A stretch of 64,000 nucleotides of DNA from Streptomyces peucetius (GCF_025854275.1 NZ_CP107567.1:6200001-6264000); one strand, 5' to 3'. Shown: positions 17,388 through 25,560, numbered from the stretch's first letter. Program-made: numbers and translations. Notes: a model not told the origin generated them from the sequence alone.

Positions 17388-18056
17388 CTACCGCGCCGGC
17401 ACCGACAGCAGGGCGAAGGCGTCGAGGATCTCCTCGACCCGCTCTACGATGTCGGCCCGGTCGTTCTGCACCCAGGAGATGTGCTGGGCGCCGAACAGGG
17501 CGGAGACCAGGACCCTGGCCAGGGCCTCGGGCACCGCGCTCTCCGGCAGCCGGCCCGCGGCCCGGCACTCCTGGAGGAGTTCGACGATCAGTGACGTGAA
17601 ACCGACGTACGGGACCGGCATCTCCGCCTTGATGTAGGGACGTTCGATCTGCAGGCGCGCCCCCGCCTTGACGTAGACGTCGTCGCGGAACCCGCCCGCG
17701 GTGCGCAGCAGCACGTCCACCACCGTCGAGGGCGAGGAGTGGTCGCCATCGAGCGCGGGAGAAACGATTTCGTTGAGCCTGCGGTAGAACTCCTCCGTCA
17801 CGGCGACCGCGAGGGCCTCCTTGTTGGAGAAGTGGAAGTACACCGCCCCCTTGGTCATCTCCGCGCGGTCGGCGATGTCCTTGATGGTGACGTTCGGGTA
17901 GCCGTGCCGGGCGAAGACCTCCGCGGCCGCGTCGAGGATGGTGCGCCGGGTGCGGATGGCGCGCTCCTGCTTGAGGTGCGAGGTGTCGTCGACCGAGGTG
18001 CCGCCGGAGATGTGCGAGGTCTGTGTCGCGTCGCTGTGTTCGCTCATGACGTCCAT
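17388..18056 (-). CDS. Gamma-butyrolactone receptor-type TetR repressor
   Basis: A 222-residue TetR-family protein of the ArpA/ScbR group, which binds palindromic ARE operators and lets go when a butyrolactone-type signal binds. Its N-terminal DNA-binding part reads LKQERAIRTRRTILDAAAE, with recognition segment TIKDIADRAEMTKGAVYFHF and SNKEALAVAV. The C-terminal half carries the ligand pocket typical of the group (ARLQIERPYIKAEMPVPYVG, ALFGAQHISWVQNDRAD). ATG 18056 is used; ATG 18047 is an alternative and neither has a strong ribosome site. The gene diverges from the AfsA-like synthase gene, and an ARE-like palindrome lies between them, so it most likely represses afsA and itself. Confidence 0.9.
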   Translation of the reverse strand: MDVMSEHSDATQTSHISGGTSVDDTSHLKQERAIRTRRTILDAAAEVFARHGYPNVTIKDIADRAEMTKGAVYFHFSNKEALAVAVTEEFYRRLNEIVSPALDGDHSSPSTVVDVLLRTAGGFRDDVYVKAGARLQIERPYIKAEMPVPYVGFTSLIVELLQECRAAGRLPESAVPEALARVLVSALFGAQHISWVQNDRADIVERVEEILDAFALLSVPAR

Positions 18057-18197
18057 TCGTGCCGTGCCGTCCGCTGCTTTCGGTGGCTGGTTCGTGGGGG
18101 GACTGGGCCGGGGCACGTGCGGACGCTTCGCGGGTTTCGCCCCTCTGACCAGCAGGGGTGACCGATCATCCGCCGTGCTCCGCCCGAGGCTTGCAAA

Positions 18198-18215
18198 ATA
18201 CCTTCCCAAAGGTAT
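18198..18215. promoter_or_regulatory. ARE-like palindromic operator between receptor and afsA-like genes
   Basis: ATACCTT and AAGGTAT form a perfect 7-bp inverted repeat around the spacer CCCA, flanked by A/T-rich sequence in a GC-rich genome. Size, half-site sequence and position match autoregulatory elements of butyrolactone receptors. The site is 140 bp upstream of the receptor start and 82 bp upstream of the AfsA-like start, so it can control both. Confidence 0.8.
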
Positions 18216-18297
18216 ATTAATTACGTGCCGAAGGGCGCCGCACGTCTGTTAGTTCGCATGGTCCTGGTTCTTCCAGTACGGGGGAGGCGAATCCCAG

Positions 18298-19347
18298 ATG
18301 TCAGTCCTGCTCAATCATCCCAGCATCCCTCAGGCGTCAGCAATGGCCCACGCCTGTGATTCGTTGAGCTTTGCACGTCCCGTGACGCGTGAGCTGGTGC
18401 ACCGCAGCTCCGTCGCGGAGGTGTTCGTCACCGACGGCGCCCGTGTCGGTGACCGCGAGTTCGTCGTCGCCGCCCAGTGGCCGCGCGACCACGCGCTCTA
18501 CCACCCGGACGAGAACGGTCTGAGCGATCCCCTGCTGTTCGCGGAGACCCTGCGTCAGGGGATGGTCTACGTCGCCCACCGGCACTGCGGTGTGCCGCTC
18601 GGCCGGCGCTTCGTCGGCCGTGACATCGACTTCGAGATCACCGACCCCGTCACCCTGCGGGTCGAGGGCGTACCGCTCTCGGTGTTCCTGGTGGGCGAGT
18701 GGACCTGGGACGGCGACGACGCGCGGGGCAGGAGCGGGGCCCGGATGGACTTCCGGCTCGTCGTCGGCGGCCGCGCCTGCGGCTGGGGCACCATTAGCAT
18801 GCTGATGGTGGACGAACGGCGCTACCGCCTGCTGCGCCGGCTCGGCGGCGGTGCCGCGGACGCGCCGGCCACCGTACCGGCGCGGACGGCCGCTTCCGGG
18901 GCGCCGCGAACGCCCCCGCACCGGGTGGGGCGGCTGCGCTGGCGGGACTGCGTCCTGGAAGAGGCCGCGAGGCCCGACGAGTGGCGGTTGCGCGTGGACC
19001 GCGACCACGCGGTGCTCTTCGACCACCCCACCGACCACATCCCGATGATGGTGATGCTGGAAGGCTTCCGCCAGCTCGGCCACCTCAAGGTGCACGACGC
19101 GTGCGGCGGCCCGTTCGCCGACCTCTCCTTCGCGCTGGCCCGGACCGCGGTGCAGTGCCTGGCCTTCGGCGAGTTCGACCGGCCCACCCGGCTGGTGGTC
19201 GAGGAGTGCGCGTCGGGCGCCCGTCCGCAGGAAACGTTTCAGCTGTCCGTCTCGGCGGTCCAGGGTGACACCGTACTGGCCCGCGCACGGACCGCCTGGG
19301 CCTGCGTGGGCACCCGCCCGGCGGCGGCCGTCCCGGCCTCCTGGTAG
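18298..19347 (+). CDS. AfsA-family gamma-butyrolactone synthase
   Basis: A 349-residue AfsA homologue. AfsA couples a beta-ketoacyl-ACP to dihydroxyacetone phosphate, the first committed step to A-factor-type signals. Two related halves, each a hotdog-type repeat, are visible: residues about 30-180 (RELVHRSSVAEVFVTD, AAQWPRDHALYHP, DPLLFAETLRQG) and about 215-340 (LEEAARPDEWRLRVD, HPTDHIPMMVMLEGFRQ). The paired DPLLxxETLRQ and DHIPxMxxLEGxRQ segments are the family hallmarks. Start ATG 18298 follows GGGGAGG. It is divergent from a receptor gene across an ARE-like site. The enzymes further downstream could complete signal maturation. Confidence 0.92.
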   Translation: MSVLLNHPSIPQASAMAHACDSLSFARPVTRELVHRSSVAEVFVTDGARVGDREFVVAAQWPRDHALYHPDENGLSDPLLFAETLRQGMVYVAHRHCGVPLGRRFVGRDIDFEITDPVTLRVEGVPLSVFLVGEWTWDGDDARGRSGARMDFRLVVGGRACGWGTISMLMVDERRYRLLRRLGGGAADAPATVPARTAASGAPRTPPHRVGRLRWRDCVLEEAARPDEWRLRVDRDHAVLFDHPTDHIPMMVMLEGFRQLGHLKVHDACGGPFADLSFALARTAVQCLAFGEFDRPTRLVVEECASGARPQETFQLSVSAVQGDTVLARARTAWACVGTRPAAAVPASW

Positions 19348-19393
19348 CGGCGGCCCACCGGCCCGGGCCCCGGGGCCGCACGGTCGTCGGAGC

Positions 19394-19987
19394 TCAGGCG
19401 GATGCGCGTGTCCCCATAACGCGCGTCAGCACGCCCCACATCGCGGCGACGCTGGGCCCGGGCCGGTCCGGGCCCGCGCAGGCGCCGGTCCACAGCGCGG
19501 TGCAGAACGCCGCGATGATGAGATCGGCCAGGGCGTCGGCCGGCGGTGCCTCGTCACAGTGCCGTCCCCGCTGCACCTCGCCCACGAGTTCGAGCGCGAT
19601 GCCATGGGTGTCGCTCAGGAGAGGAGCCACCATGTCGGCCGCCCGAGCCGCCTCCACCTCCAGCCGCAGGGCCGCCTGCGCCCTGTGGTCGGTCTCGAAG
19701 AGCTGGCCGAGTCCGAGCACCAGGGCCTCCAGCCGGCTCGTGGCCGGCTCGGGCGAGGTCCTGGCCCCGTCCAGCAGCGTCCGCACGCTCCGGGACAGAT
19801 GTTCCGTCAGCGCGGCGGCCAGCTTCTCCTTGCTGGAGAAGTGCCCGTACAGGGCGCCCTTGGTCAACCCGATCCGGTCGGCGATGCGCTGCAGGTTCGC
19901 GTTCACGTAGCCGTAGCGTGCGAACTCGTACGCAGCGGCGTCGAGGACGCGATCGTGCGTCCGAAGGGCACGCGCCTGCTTGACCAC
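19394..19987 (-). CDS. Second butyrolactone receptor-like TetR regulator
   Basis: A 197-residue TetR regulator of the ArpA/ScbR type. GTG 19987 is chosen because a full AAGGAGG stands 8 bp before it; the open frame continues upstream without a better site. The DNA-binding domain reads KQARALRTHDRVLDAAAYEF, NLQRIADRIGLTKGALYGHF and SSKEKLAAALTEHL. The C-terminal domain is less like classical receptors than that of the first regulator, so it may be a pseudo-receptor answering a different ligand, such as a pathway intermediate. It faces the AfsA-like gene tail to tail and diverges from the flavoenzyme gene across a perfect palindrome, its likely operator. Confidence 0.85.
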   Translation of the reverse strand: MVKQARALRTHDRVLDAAAYEFARYGYVNANLQRIADRIGLTKGALYGHFSSKEKLAAALTEHLSRSVRTLLDGARTSPEPATSRLEALVLGLGQLFETDHRAQAALRLEVEAARAADMVAPLLSDTHGIALELVGEVQRGRHCDEAPPADALADLIIAAFCTALWTGACAGPDRPGPSVAAMWGVLTRVMGTRASA

Positions 19988-20037
19988 GCTGATCACCTCC
20001 TTCACCCCGGCCCGGTGGTGAAGGGCCGGCCAAGAAA

Positions 20038-20057
20038 AATTCGTTCCCGAACGAATT
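20038..20057. promoter_or_regulatory. Perfect palindromic operator between TetR and flavoenzyme genes
   Basis: AATTCGTT and AACGAATT form a perfect 8-bp inverted repeat around CCCG. The layout (A/T-ended half-sites, 4-bp CCC-rich spacer) mirrors the ARE-like site at 18198-18215. It is 50 bp from the TetR start and 28 bp from the flavoenzyme start, overlapping the probable promoters of both. Confidence 0.75.
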
Positions 20058-20085
20058 CTAGTCGTGGAGTAAAGGAGAGCGATAG

Positions 20086-21333
20086 GTGAACCGGCGTCAA
20101 ATCTGCACAGGCCAGGGGGCACAGGGTGGCGCGCCGCGGGCGCGCGTACAGCTGGCGGGCGCCGTGGCCTCCGCCGCTGCACACGCGTCGGCGGTGGACG
20201 CCACCGGCCGGCTGTCCGCGGAGACCGTCGCGCTGCTGACCCGCGCCGGCTTTGCCCGTCACTTCGTGCCCGGGGTCTGGCACGGTACCGAGGGAACCTT
20301 CAGCGACCTCCTCGCCGAGGTGGCGGCCGTCGGCGAGGGGTGTGCGTCCGCCGCGTGGTGCGCCGCCCTGTGGGCGACCCACGGCAGATACGCCGCCCAC
20401 CTGCCCCTCGAAGGGCAGCTCGACCTGTGGGGCCGATCGCCCGATGTGCGGATCGCCGCCGGACTACGGCCCTCCGGCTCGGCCGCCCGCTGCTCCGGAG
20501 GCTGGCTGCTCAGCGGCGCCTGGGAGTGCGTCAGCGGGATCGCGGACGCAGACTGGCTGCTGCTCGCGGCCCCGGAACCGGACGAACCGCGGTTACCCGG
20601 CGGCCGGTGCCGGCTCTTCGCCGTCCCCGCCGCCGAGATCCACGTACGGGAGACGTGGAGCAGCACCGGAATGCGCGGCACCGGCAGCCACACCGCGGTC
20701 CTCGACGGCCCGGTGGTGGTCCCCGACCACCGTACCTGCTCGCTGTCGGACGTGCTGGCGGGCTCTCCCGGGCCCGGACGGTCCCGCTGCCACACCGCCC
20801 CGGCGCACCTGGGGACGGGACTGCTGCTGTGCGCGCCCGCCCTCGGGGCGGCCCGCCACGCCCTACGGGAGTGGACCGCGTGGGCCGCGCGCAGGGGAGC
20901 CGGCCGGCCCTCGGAGCGCGCCACGCTCCAGCTGACGCTGGCGCAGTCGGCTGACGACATCGAGGCCGCCGAACTGCTGCTCGGGGACGCGGCGCTGCGG
21001 GCCGACTCGGGCACCCGCGCAGAGCGGGACGTGGCCCGCAACCGCCGGGTCGCGGCGGCCGCCGCACAGCACCTGGTCACCGCCGTCGAGCGGCTGTTCC
21101 GCGCGGCCGGAACCCACGCATGCGGCGGCCCCGGGCCGCTGGAGCGCACCTGGCGCGACGTCCACGTGCTGGCCGCGCACCAGGCCGTGCGCCGGGAGAC
21201 CGCGGCGGCCCTGTACGCCGACTCGGTGTTCGCCGACTTCGAAGGCCGTCCCGAGCAGGCGGCCGGGCCGGCGGCCGCGCCCCGGTTCGTGGCGCACTCC
21301 GCGCCGGCGGAGGTGGTCGCCGGTGTCCACTGA
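20086..21333 (+). CDS. Acyl-CoA dehydrogenase-like flavin-dependent monooxygenase
   Basis: A 415-residue protein of the acyl-CoA dehydrogenase fold, closest in style to the two-component flavin monooxygenases of the HsaA/DszC kind. Indicative stretches are AVGEGCASAAWCAAL in the N-terminal helical domain, GGWLLSGAWECVSGIADADW in the middle beta domain, and WSSTGMRGTGSHTAVLDGPV leading into the C-terminal helices. Start GTG 20086 follows AAGGAG at 8 bp. The gene is regulated from the adjacent palindrome and overlaps the HAD phosphatase gene. With the AfsA-like gene nearby, an oxidation step in making a butyrolactone or butenolide signal is plausible, as acyl-CoA oxidases serve in avenolide synthesis; action on the polyketide is the alternative. 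Confidence 0.8.
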   Translation: MNRRQICTGQGAQGGAPRARVQLAGAVASAAAHASAVDATGRLSAETVALLTRAGFARHFVPGVWHGTEGTFSDLLAEVAAVGEGCASAAWCAALWATHGRYAAHLPLEGQLDLWGRSPDVRIAAGLRPSGSAARCSGGWLLSGAWECVSGIADADWLLLAAPEPDEPRLPGGRCRLFAVPAAEIHVRETWSSTGMRGTGSHTAVLDGPVVVPDHRTCSLSDVLAGSPGPGRSRCHTAPAHLGTGLLLCAPALGAARHALREWTAWAARRGAGRPSERATLQLTLAQSADDIEAAELLLGDAALRADSGTRAERDVARNRRVAAAAAQHLVTAVERLFRAAGTHACGGPGPLERTWRDVHVLAAHQAVRRETAAALYADSVFADFEGRPEQAAGPAAAPRFVAHSAPAEVVAGVH

Positions 21334-22078
21334 CACCCGCAGCGGGCGCAACCGGTCCCCGCGACCCGCGACGACGCCTCCCCGTCCCACACCCTCCCGG
21401 CCCGCTGCGCGGGCACGCCCCGAGGGCCCCCGCCGGCTGGTGTTCTTCGACGTGGACGAGACGCTGATCGGCCGCAAGAGCGGCCCGGACTTCCTCCGCG
21501 ACCACTTCGCGCGGATGCATGGCGCGGACGGAGTGCGCCGGGCCGGCGAACTGCTCGGTGCACTGGCCGGTCTGCCCCGCGCGGAGGCCAACCGCCGCTT
21601 CCACCGGGCCTTCCGGGGCTGCCCGGCCGCGGAGGCCGAGGCCGCGGCCCGCCGGTGGTACCGGGAGCACAGCCGGGCCGACGGCTTCTATCTCCCCACC
21701 ACACTGGCCGCGCTGCGCCGGCACCGGGCCGAGGGCGCGTCCGTCGCCCTGGTCTCCGGCACCTTCCCGCCGCTGCTGGCCGTCATCGCCGAGGCGGTCG
21801 GGGCGCGGTTCGCCCTCGGCGCGAGACTCGAACGCTGCGGGCCGCTGCTCACCGGCGAACTGATCGGCCCCCCGGCCATCGGCGCGGGCAAGCGCACCCT
21901 GGTGCGCCAGCTCCTCGCCCGCCACCCTGACATCGACCCGGCCGACTGCTGGGCCTACGGGGACCATCCCTCCGACCTGCCCATGCTGCACAGCGTGGGG
22001 CACGCGGTGATGGTCGCCCCGGACGGGACCCACACCACCGTGCCACCGCACGCCGCCGGGACCGACGGAGGCGGGTGA
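21323..22078 (+). CDS. HAD-superfamily (SerB-like) phosphatase
   Basis: A 251-residue HAD hydrolase of the SerB-like subclass IB. Motif I is FFDVDETLIG, with the nucleophile first Asp near residue 43. Motif II is VSGTFPP, motif III Lys is in GAGKRTL, and motif IV is YGDHPSDLPM. It probably removes a phosphate from a small molecule. GTG 21323 overlaps the previous gene by 11 bp, and the first 35 residues are Pro/Arg-rich and may be a poorly conserved tail. AfsA-type synthesis passes through phosphorylated butenolides, and butenolide clusters carry a phosphatase, so this is a good candidate for that step. Confidence 0.85.
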   Translation: MSTDTRSGRNRSPRPATTPPRPTPSRPAARARPEGPRRLVFFDVDETLIGRKSGPDFLRDHFARMHGADGVRRAGELLGALAGLPRAEANRRFHRAFRGCPAAEAEAAARRWYREHSRADGFYLPTTLAALRRHRAEGASVALVSGTFPPLLAVIAEAVGARFALGARLERCGPLLTGELIGPPAIGAGKRTLVRQLLARHPDIDPADCWAYGDHPSDLPMLHSVGHAVMVAPDGTHTTVPPHAAGTDGGG

Positions 22079-22320
22079 CCGCGGCGGACCGCCGGCTCCG
22101 GCCGGGACCGGTGCGGTTGTCGATGCGGATCACCGTGACCTGCCCGCACGACGGTCACGCGGATGAGTGCGAGGTCGGCGTGCACCGTCAGCACGCCGAT
22201 CATGCCCACGTGCACGGCGAGGGCTGCGGGCACGTGACGGTGCCCCACGATGACCACATGGACTACGTGCACGACAGCCACCGTCATGCGGCTCACGAAG
22301 GCCACTGGGGCGATCACTGA
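22075..22320 (+). CDS. Small histidine-rich, probably metal-binding protein
   Basis: An 81-residue protein in which about a quarter of residues in the last 65 are His, with many Asp and Glu and two Cys-containing pairs (VTCPHDGHADEC, HGEGCGH). Such composition points to binding of zinc, nickel or cobalt. GTG 22075 overlaps the phosphatase stop (GTGA) with GGAGG very close; ATG 22123, beginning MRITVTCPHDGH, may be the true start and would give 65 residues. No domain with a known activity is visible. Translational overlap with the phosphatase gene suggests co-expression. A metallochaperone or metal buffer is a guess. Confidence 0.65.
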   Translation: MTAADRRLRPGPVRLSMRITVTCPHDGHADECEVGVHRQHADHAHVHGEGCGHVTVPHDDHMDYVHDSHRHAAHEGHWGDH

Positions 22321-22346
22321 CTACTTGGAGCACGCTCCCGGAAACT

Positions 22347-22379
22347 CGAGATGCACTCCGGCGTCCGGGGTGCATCTCG
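22347..22379 (+). terminator. Hairpin at the end of the signalling operon
   Basis: A 13-bp stem (22347-22359 with 22367-22379, one G-T pair) encloses a 7-nt loop, 26 bp after the His-rich gene. The core arms are CGAGATGCAC and GTGCATCTCG. Confidence 0.7.
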
Positions 22380-22431
22380 TGTGCTTCCGCAGCCCGGAGG
22401 AATGGCTCGGTGGCAGATGAATGGTCGGTTC

Positions 22432-22533
22432 TCACCGGCTCGAGCAGGGCAGGAGCGCCATCTCGGGAGCGTTCTTGATCGCCCTGACGATCCGCCGTTG
22501 CTGCTGGGCCGTGACGCGGGTGACGCGGCGGCC
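22432..22533 (-). pseudogene. Ribosomal protein S18 C-terminal remnant (rpsR2-like)
   Basis: The last 33 codons of a leftward frame read RRVTRVTAQQQRRIVRAIK then NAPEMALLP. This closely matches the C-terminus of bacterial S18, in particular the zinc-free paralogue type (SRRVTRVTAQQQ) that Streptomyces keep in a Zur-controlled set. The upstream part of the frame, open to 23,094, does not resemble the S18 N-terminal half. The gene therefore appears truncated, its 5' portion replaced by unrelated sequence. A proline replaces the usual Arg in KNAREMALLP. It is taken as a non-functional relic. Confidence 0.7.
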
Positions 22534-23160
22534 GGGTGCTGATCGCGCTGATGCCGTGACGGCCGGGCTGCTCACCCCTGCTTGTCGGAAGTCGTAGCCG
22601 AGCAGGTCGCCCGATGGCGCCACGCTCTTACGGATCAGCAGGCCGGCGGCGGCAGGCCGGTCGAAGAACTCTTCCTCTCGCGCCGCGCCGGCCACCGCGC
22701 GCCGGTCCATCCCGCGCGGCTCCTCCCGCGCGATGCGCTCGCACTGCGCGGGCGCCGAAGTTTTGTGCCCGCAAACCGAGCCCTCGGTGGTTGCCGCGGC
22801 CTGGGTCGCGCTGAGCAGGCGGACTGCCTGTCGGTGACGCTCGTTTGATGCTCTGGCTGTCCGTGCGCAGGGGAATGAGCCGAAGGAGCGGCTCTGGCCT
22901 GGAGGTTTACGCTGCTTGTTCAGACCGACATCTTTCCGATGACGCACCATGTGGAGTGCGTCGCGATCCTTGAACCGGCCGAAAAGGCGTCTGACCTGCT
23001 CCTTTGTATTCCATGTGGTCGAATTGACTCGTTTTCGCTCGCGGAATGCGTCAGCTGAGTTCACTTGTGCAGAACGGTCTGAGCCAACGGGCACAGCCCG
23101 CCGACGGCCGTAAATGCTGGGCAGACGACCTGCGGGCCCGCCCTGCAGAGGGGCGACTCC
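22534..23160. other. Gene-poor stretch with no convincing gene
   Basis: This stretch is lower in GC than its surroundings and holds only short or compositionally odd frames. The leftward frame continuing from the S18 remnant (fragments such as NTKEQVRRLFGRFKDRD) has no start signal or recognisable family. It is probably decayed sequence left by earlier rearrangement. Confidence 0.5.
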
Positions 23161-23163
23161 GGT

Positions 23164-23655
23164 TCACCCGGCCCCTGCCCCTGGTTCTCCCTTCGTGGTG
23201 AGCATCCGCTCGACGCGGTCGAAGCGTTCGTGCAGCGCGTGCGCGGTCTCGTCGGACAGCCGATGAACGGCCTCTTCGACCATCCGGTCCAGGTGCCTGC
23301 GCCGCCTGTCCTCCCGGCCCACGAACCAGGTCGCCAGGGCGGCGGTGACGATGCCGTACGTGGTGATGCCGACGACCATCACGACCGCGGCGATGACCCG
23401 GCCCCATGGCGTCACCGGGTAGAAATCCCCGTAGCCCACCGTGGTAGCCGTCTCGATCGACCACCACAGCGCCGTGGGGTACGTCGTCAGATTGGCGTTC
23501 CGGGCGCCCTCTTCGGCGGTCACCACCGTCCAGGACCCAGCCAGCATCGTGATCGCCAGGACGGCCGTGGCACCGCCCGCGGCCTTCAGGTGCAGCGAGC
23601 GGTCCTTCCGGCCGAGCAGCACATCCATCGCCCTGGTCAGGAATCCGGGCAGCAC
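23164..23655 (-). CDS. Small two-TM potassium channel
   Basis: A 163-residue membrane protein with the KcsA-like layout: first helix (TAVLAITMLAGSWTVVTAE), pore helix (TALWWSIETAT), selectivity filter TTVGYGDFYP and second helix (GRVIAAVVMVVGITTYGIVT). The C-terminal 50 residues are charged and helical (RRRRHLDRMVEEAVHRLSDE) and probably form a cytoplasmic bundle. The start is GTG 23655 with AGGAGG 6 bp upstream. It should assemble as a tetramer and conduct K+. It stands alone between decayed regions, and no partner gene is evident. Confidence 0.9.
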   Translation of the reverse strand: MLPGFLTRAMDVLLGRKDRSLHLKAAGGATAVLAITMLAGSWTVVTAEEGARNANLTTYPTALWWSIETATTVGYGDFYPVTPWGRVIAAVVMVVGITTYGIVTAALATWFVGREDRRRRHLDRMVEEAVHRLSDETAHALHERFDRVERMLTTKGEPGAGAG

Positions 23656-24135
23656 GCTGTTCCTCCTGTCTCCGACCGCCGGGACGGGCTACGGCGACGG
23701 GCACACAGGTGCGGCAGACGGTGGCGAGCCCGGCAGCCGCTCGCGGGCGGTCCTCGGCGCATCCCGGCATGCGCCCAGTGTCTGCCCACGTGGAGTGCGC
23801 CGGCACGCCGGCCGTGGCATTCGAGAGGCGGGACGACCGGGGTCCAAGCGGTCGTCGGCCGCACGACTGCGGCGCCTCGCGCAACCTCACCCGTACGGGC
23901 CGTCGCGACGGGCCACAGGGACGGCATGCCCGCCACGCTGACGCTGGACATCGCCGCCGTGTCGGTTCCAACGCCATCACCCTCACCAACGGCGGGCTCG
24001 ACGGTGCGTCGCACGACTCCACCGAACAGGCGGTGACTCTCGGCACGCAACGACTCAAGGACGTGCCGGCGGGCAGGACCCTCCGAGCAACCCGTCGGTG
24101 AGCAGGGCTGACATCTCCGCCGCCGGCCGGCCTGG
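23656..24135. other. Intergenic stretch with no supported gene
   Basis: Open frames on both strands here have no ribosome binding site, no recognisable motif and Arg/Pro-rich compositions typical of off-frame reading in GC-rich DNA. Nothing more can be supported. Confidence 0.5.
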
Positions 24136-24660
24136 TCAGTGCTGAATGGCGACCTTGGCGGCGACGAGCACCAGGCCGAGCGCGAGGTTGACAGCGCCGA
24201 CGGACACCACTGCACGGCGGGACGCGCCGGCCCGGATTCCCCCGGCACTGGCCCAGGCCACCTGCTGGGCCACGGCGACGCCGAGCCCCAGCCACGCCGT
24301 GCCCTCGAGCCCCAGACCGAGCAGCGGGCTGATCGCGACAGCGGCGGCCGGGGCAACGGCCGCCTGGGCGATCGGCCACTCGTGAGCGCAGCGGCGGCGG
24401 ACCGCCGACCACGTCAGTGTCCGGTACGGCAGCAACTCGCCGACGAGAGCGGAGTAGACGTGCGCGGCCCAGAACACGACTCCTGTGCACAAGAGGAGCA
24501 ACACGAGCTGGACGCGCGGGTACGGGCCGGGCGTACTGGCTCCGGCGACCACCGAGGCGGCCAGGAGCGAGCCATGGACCGCGCCCGTGTAGTCGGTCCG
24601 GACGACACCGGACGGTCGCCCCGCAGAGCCCGGTCCTCGTAGATTGGGCTGATGTGTCAC
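24136..24660 (-). CDS. Small integral membrane protein
   Basis: A 174-residue protein with about four membrane helices: VQLVLLLLCTGVVFWAAHVY, AAVAPAAAVAISPLLGLG, WLGLGVAVAQQVAWASAGG and VVSVGAVNLALGLVLVAAKV. GTG 24660 is the most likely start, but no well-spaced ribosome site is present, and the frame is open for another 118 codons of non-protein-like sequence. No catalytic or transport motif is visible, so no function is proposed. It is surrounded by gene remnants and may itself have lost its original 5' end. Confidence 0.55.
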   Translation of the reverse strand: MTHQPNLRGPGSAGRPSGVVRTDYTGAVHGSLLAASVVAGASTPGPYPRVQLVLLLLCTGVVFWAAHVYSALVGELLPYRTLTWSAVRRRCAHEWPIAQAAVAPAAAVAISPLLGLGLEGTAWLGLGVAVAQQVAWASAGGIRAGASRRAVVSVGAVNLALGLVLVAAKVAIQH

Positions 24661-24862
24661 CTTTCTATGGTCATCACAAAGGCCGGTTCGCCGCCTGCCC
24701 GACCGGGTCGTGCAGCGCGGCCAGAACCCGGCGCGGCACACAGGGTCTCCGGGCCACAGATGCCGAGTCGCCGATCCGGTGCAAACCCGGCTGCCGGGCA
24801 CGCCGGCGCCGGTGACAGCACGATGGGACGGCCGAAGGAGCGCGGCAACGACCGGTTCCGGT

Positions 24863-25006
24863 GCCCTGTGTGCTCGCGCCGTCGGTACCGCGGTCGCCGG
24901 GCTGAGCATGGTGTCCAACTTCGTGTGGCTGCCTCGTGCGCCCGGCTGGGTCAGTGTGCCCATCATCATGCACGGCTTCGTCATCTGGGTCCTTTGTGCG
25001 CCCCGC
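24863..25006 (+). pseudogene. Membrane protein fragment (DUF7144-like)
   Basis: A short rightward segment reads AVGTAVAGLSMVSNFVWLP then VPIIMHGFVIWVLC. It resembles the last two helices of small actinobacterial membrane proteins of the DUF7144 kind, which end in a FLWLPYYP...ALDVFVIWAL pattern. No start codon, ribosome site or N-terminal helices precede it, and the frame runs on into unrelated sequence. It is read as a truncated relic. Confidence 0.45.
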
Positions 25007-25189
25007 CGCAGCACCGAAGCGCAGAACTGGCAACTGCCTCGAGGCGATCGCGCTCGGCGATGGCCAATCGGTCATCCCGCACGCCGGCGTCGGCCGCGGC
25101 CTGACGAACCAACTGCCGCAGGGCATTTTGTGAATGCCGAGGTCCGCGTCCTCGTGGTCCCGCCCGCGGCTTCCTCCCGTCGGGCAGCA

Positions 25190-25560
25190 CCCTCGGGATG
25201 GGGGGATCGCCTTCCGCCTCGACGGCGTCACCCACCGCTTCGCCGTCGCTCCTCCCCGGACGGGCTCTGGCTGGGCCGCGACGGGCACACCTGGCACGTC
25301 CTGGACCACGACCCCGTCGAGGCCGCCCTCTCCGGTGCCCGGCACGGCGGGGCCGACACGCTTGCCGCGCCCATGCCCGGCACGGTCACCGTCGTGAAGG
25401 TGGCCGTCGGGGACGGGATGGAGGCCGGGCAGAGCCTGCTCGTCGTCGAGGCGATGAAGACGGAGCACCTCACCGCCCTGCACACCGGCACCGTCACCGA
25501 GCTGGACGTCACGCCCGGCACCACCGTCGCCATGGTCCAGATCCTCGCTGTCGTCAGCGC
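25190..25560 (+). pseudogene. Biotin carboxyl carrier domain of an acyl-CoA carboxylase alpha subunit, truncated and frameshifted
   Basis: From about 25,203 one frame reads IAFRLDGVTHRFAVAPP. From about 25,256 the next frame continues as PDGLWLGRDGHTWHVLDHDP and then the biotinyl domain: LAAPMPGTVTVVKVAVGDGM and the biotin-Lys motif VVEAMKTEH (usually EAMKMEH). The frame change falls in a C run (CTCCCC, 25,252-25,257). The biotin carboxylase part, several hundred codons, is absent upstream, and the original stop is lost. The fragment is what remains of a methylcrotonyl/propionyl-CoA carboxylase-type alpha subunit. Confidence 0.8.

Noticed and set aside
18330..18345. Further SARP-type box inside the AfsA-like gene (GTCAG near 18,338) and near 19,427
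   Set aside because: Single GTCAG occurrences without an 11-bp partner.
22432..23094. A 220-codon leftward frame as a real gene
   Set aside because: Only its last 33 codons resemble a protein family (S18); the rest has no support and no start signal.
23637..24356. A 239-codon leftward frame upstream of the potassium channel
   Set aside because: No recognisable family, no ribosome site, and it runs through the membrane protein gene in another frame.
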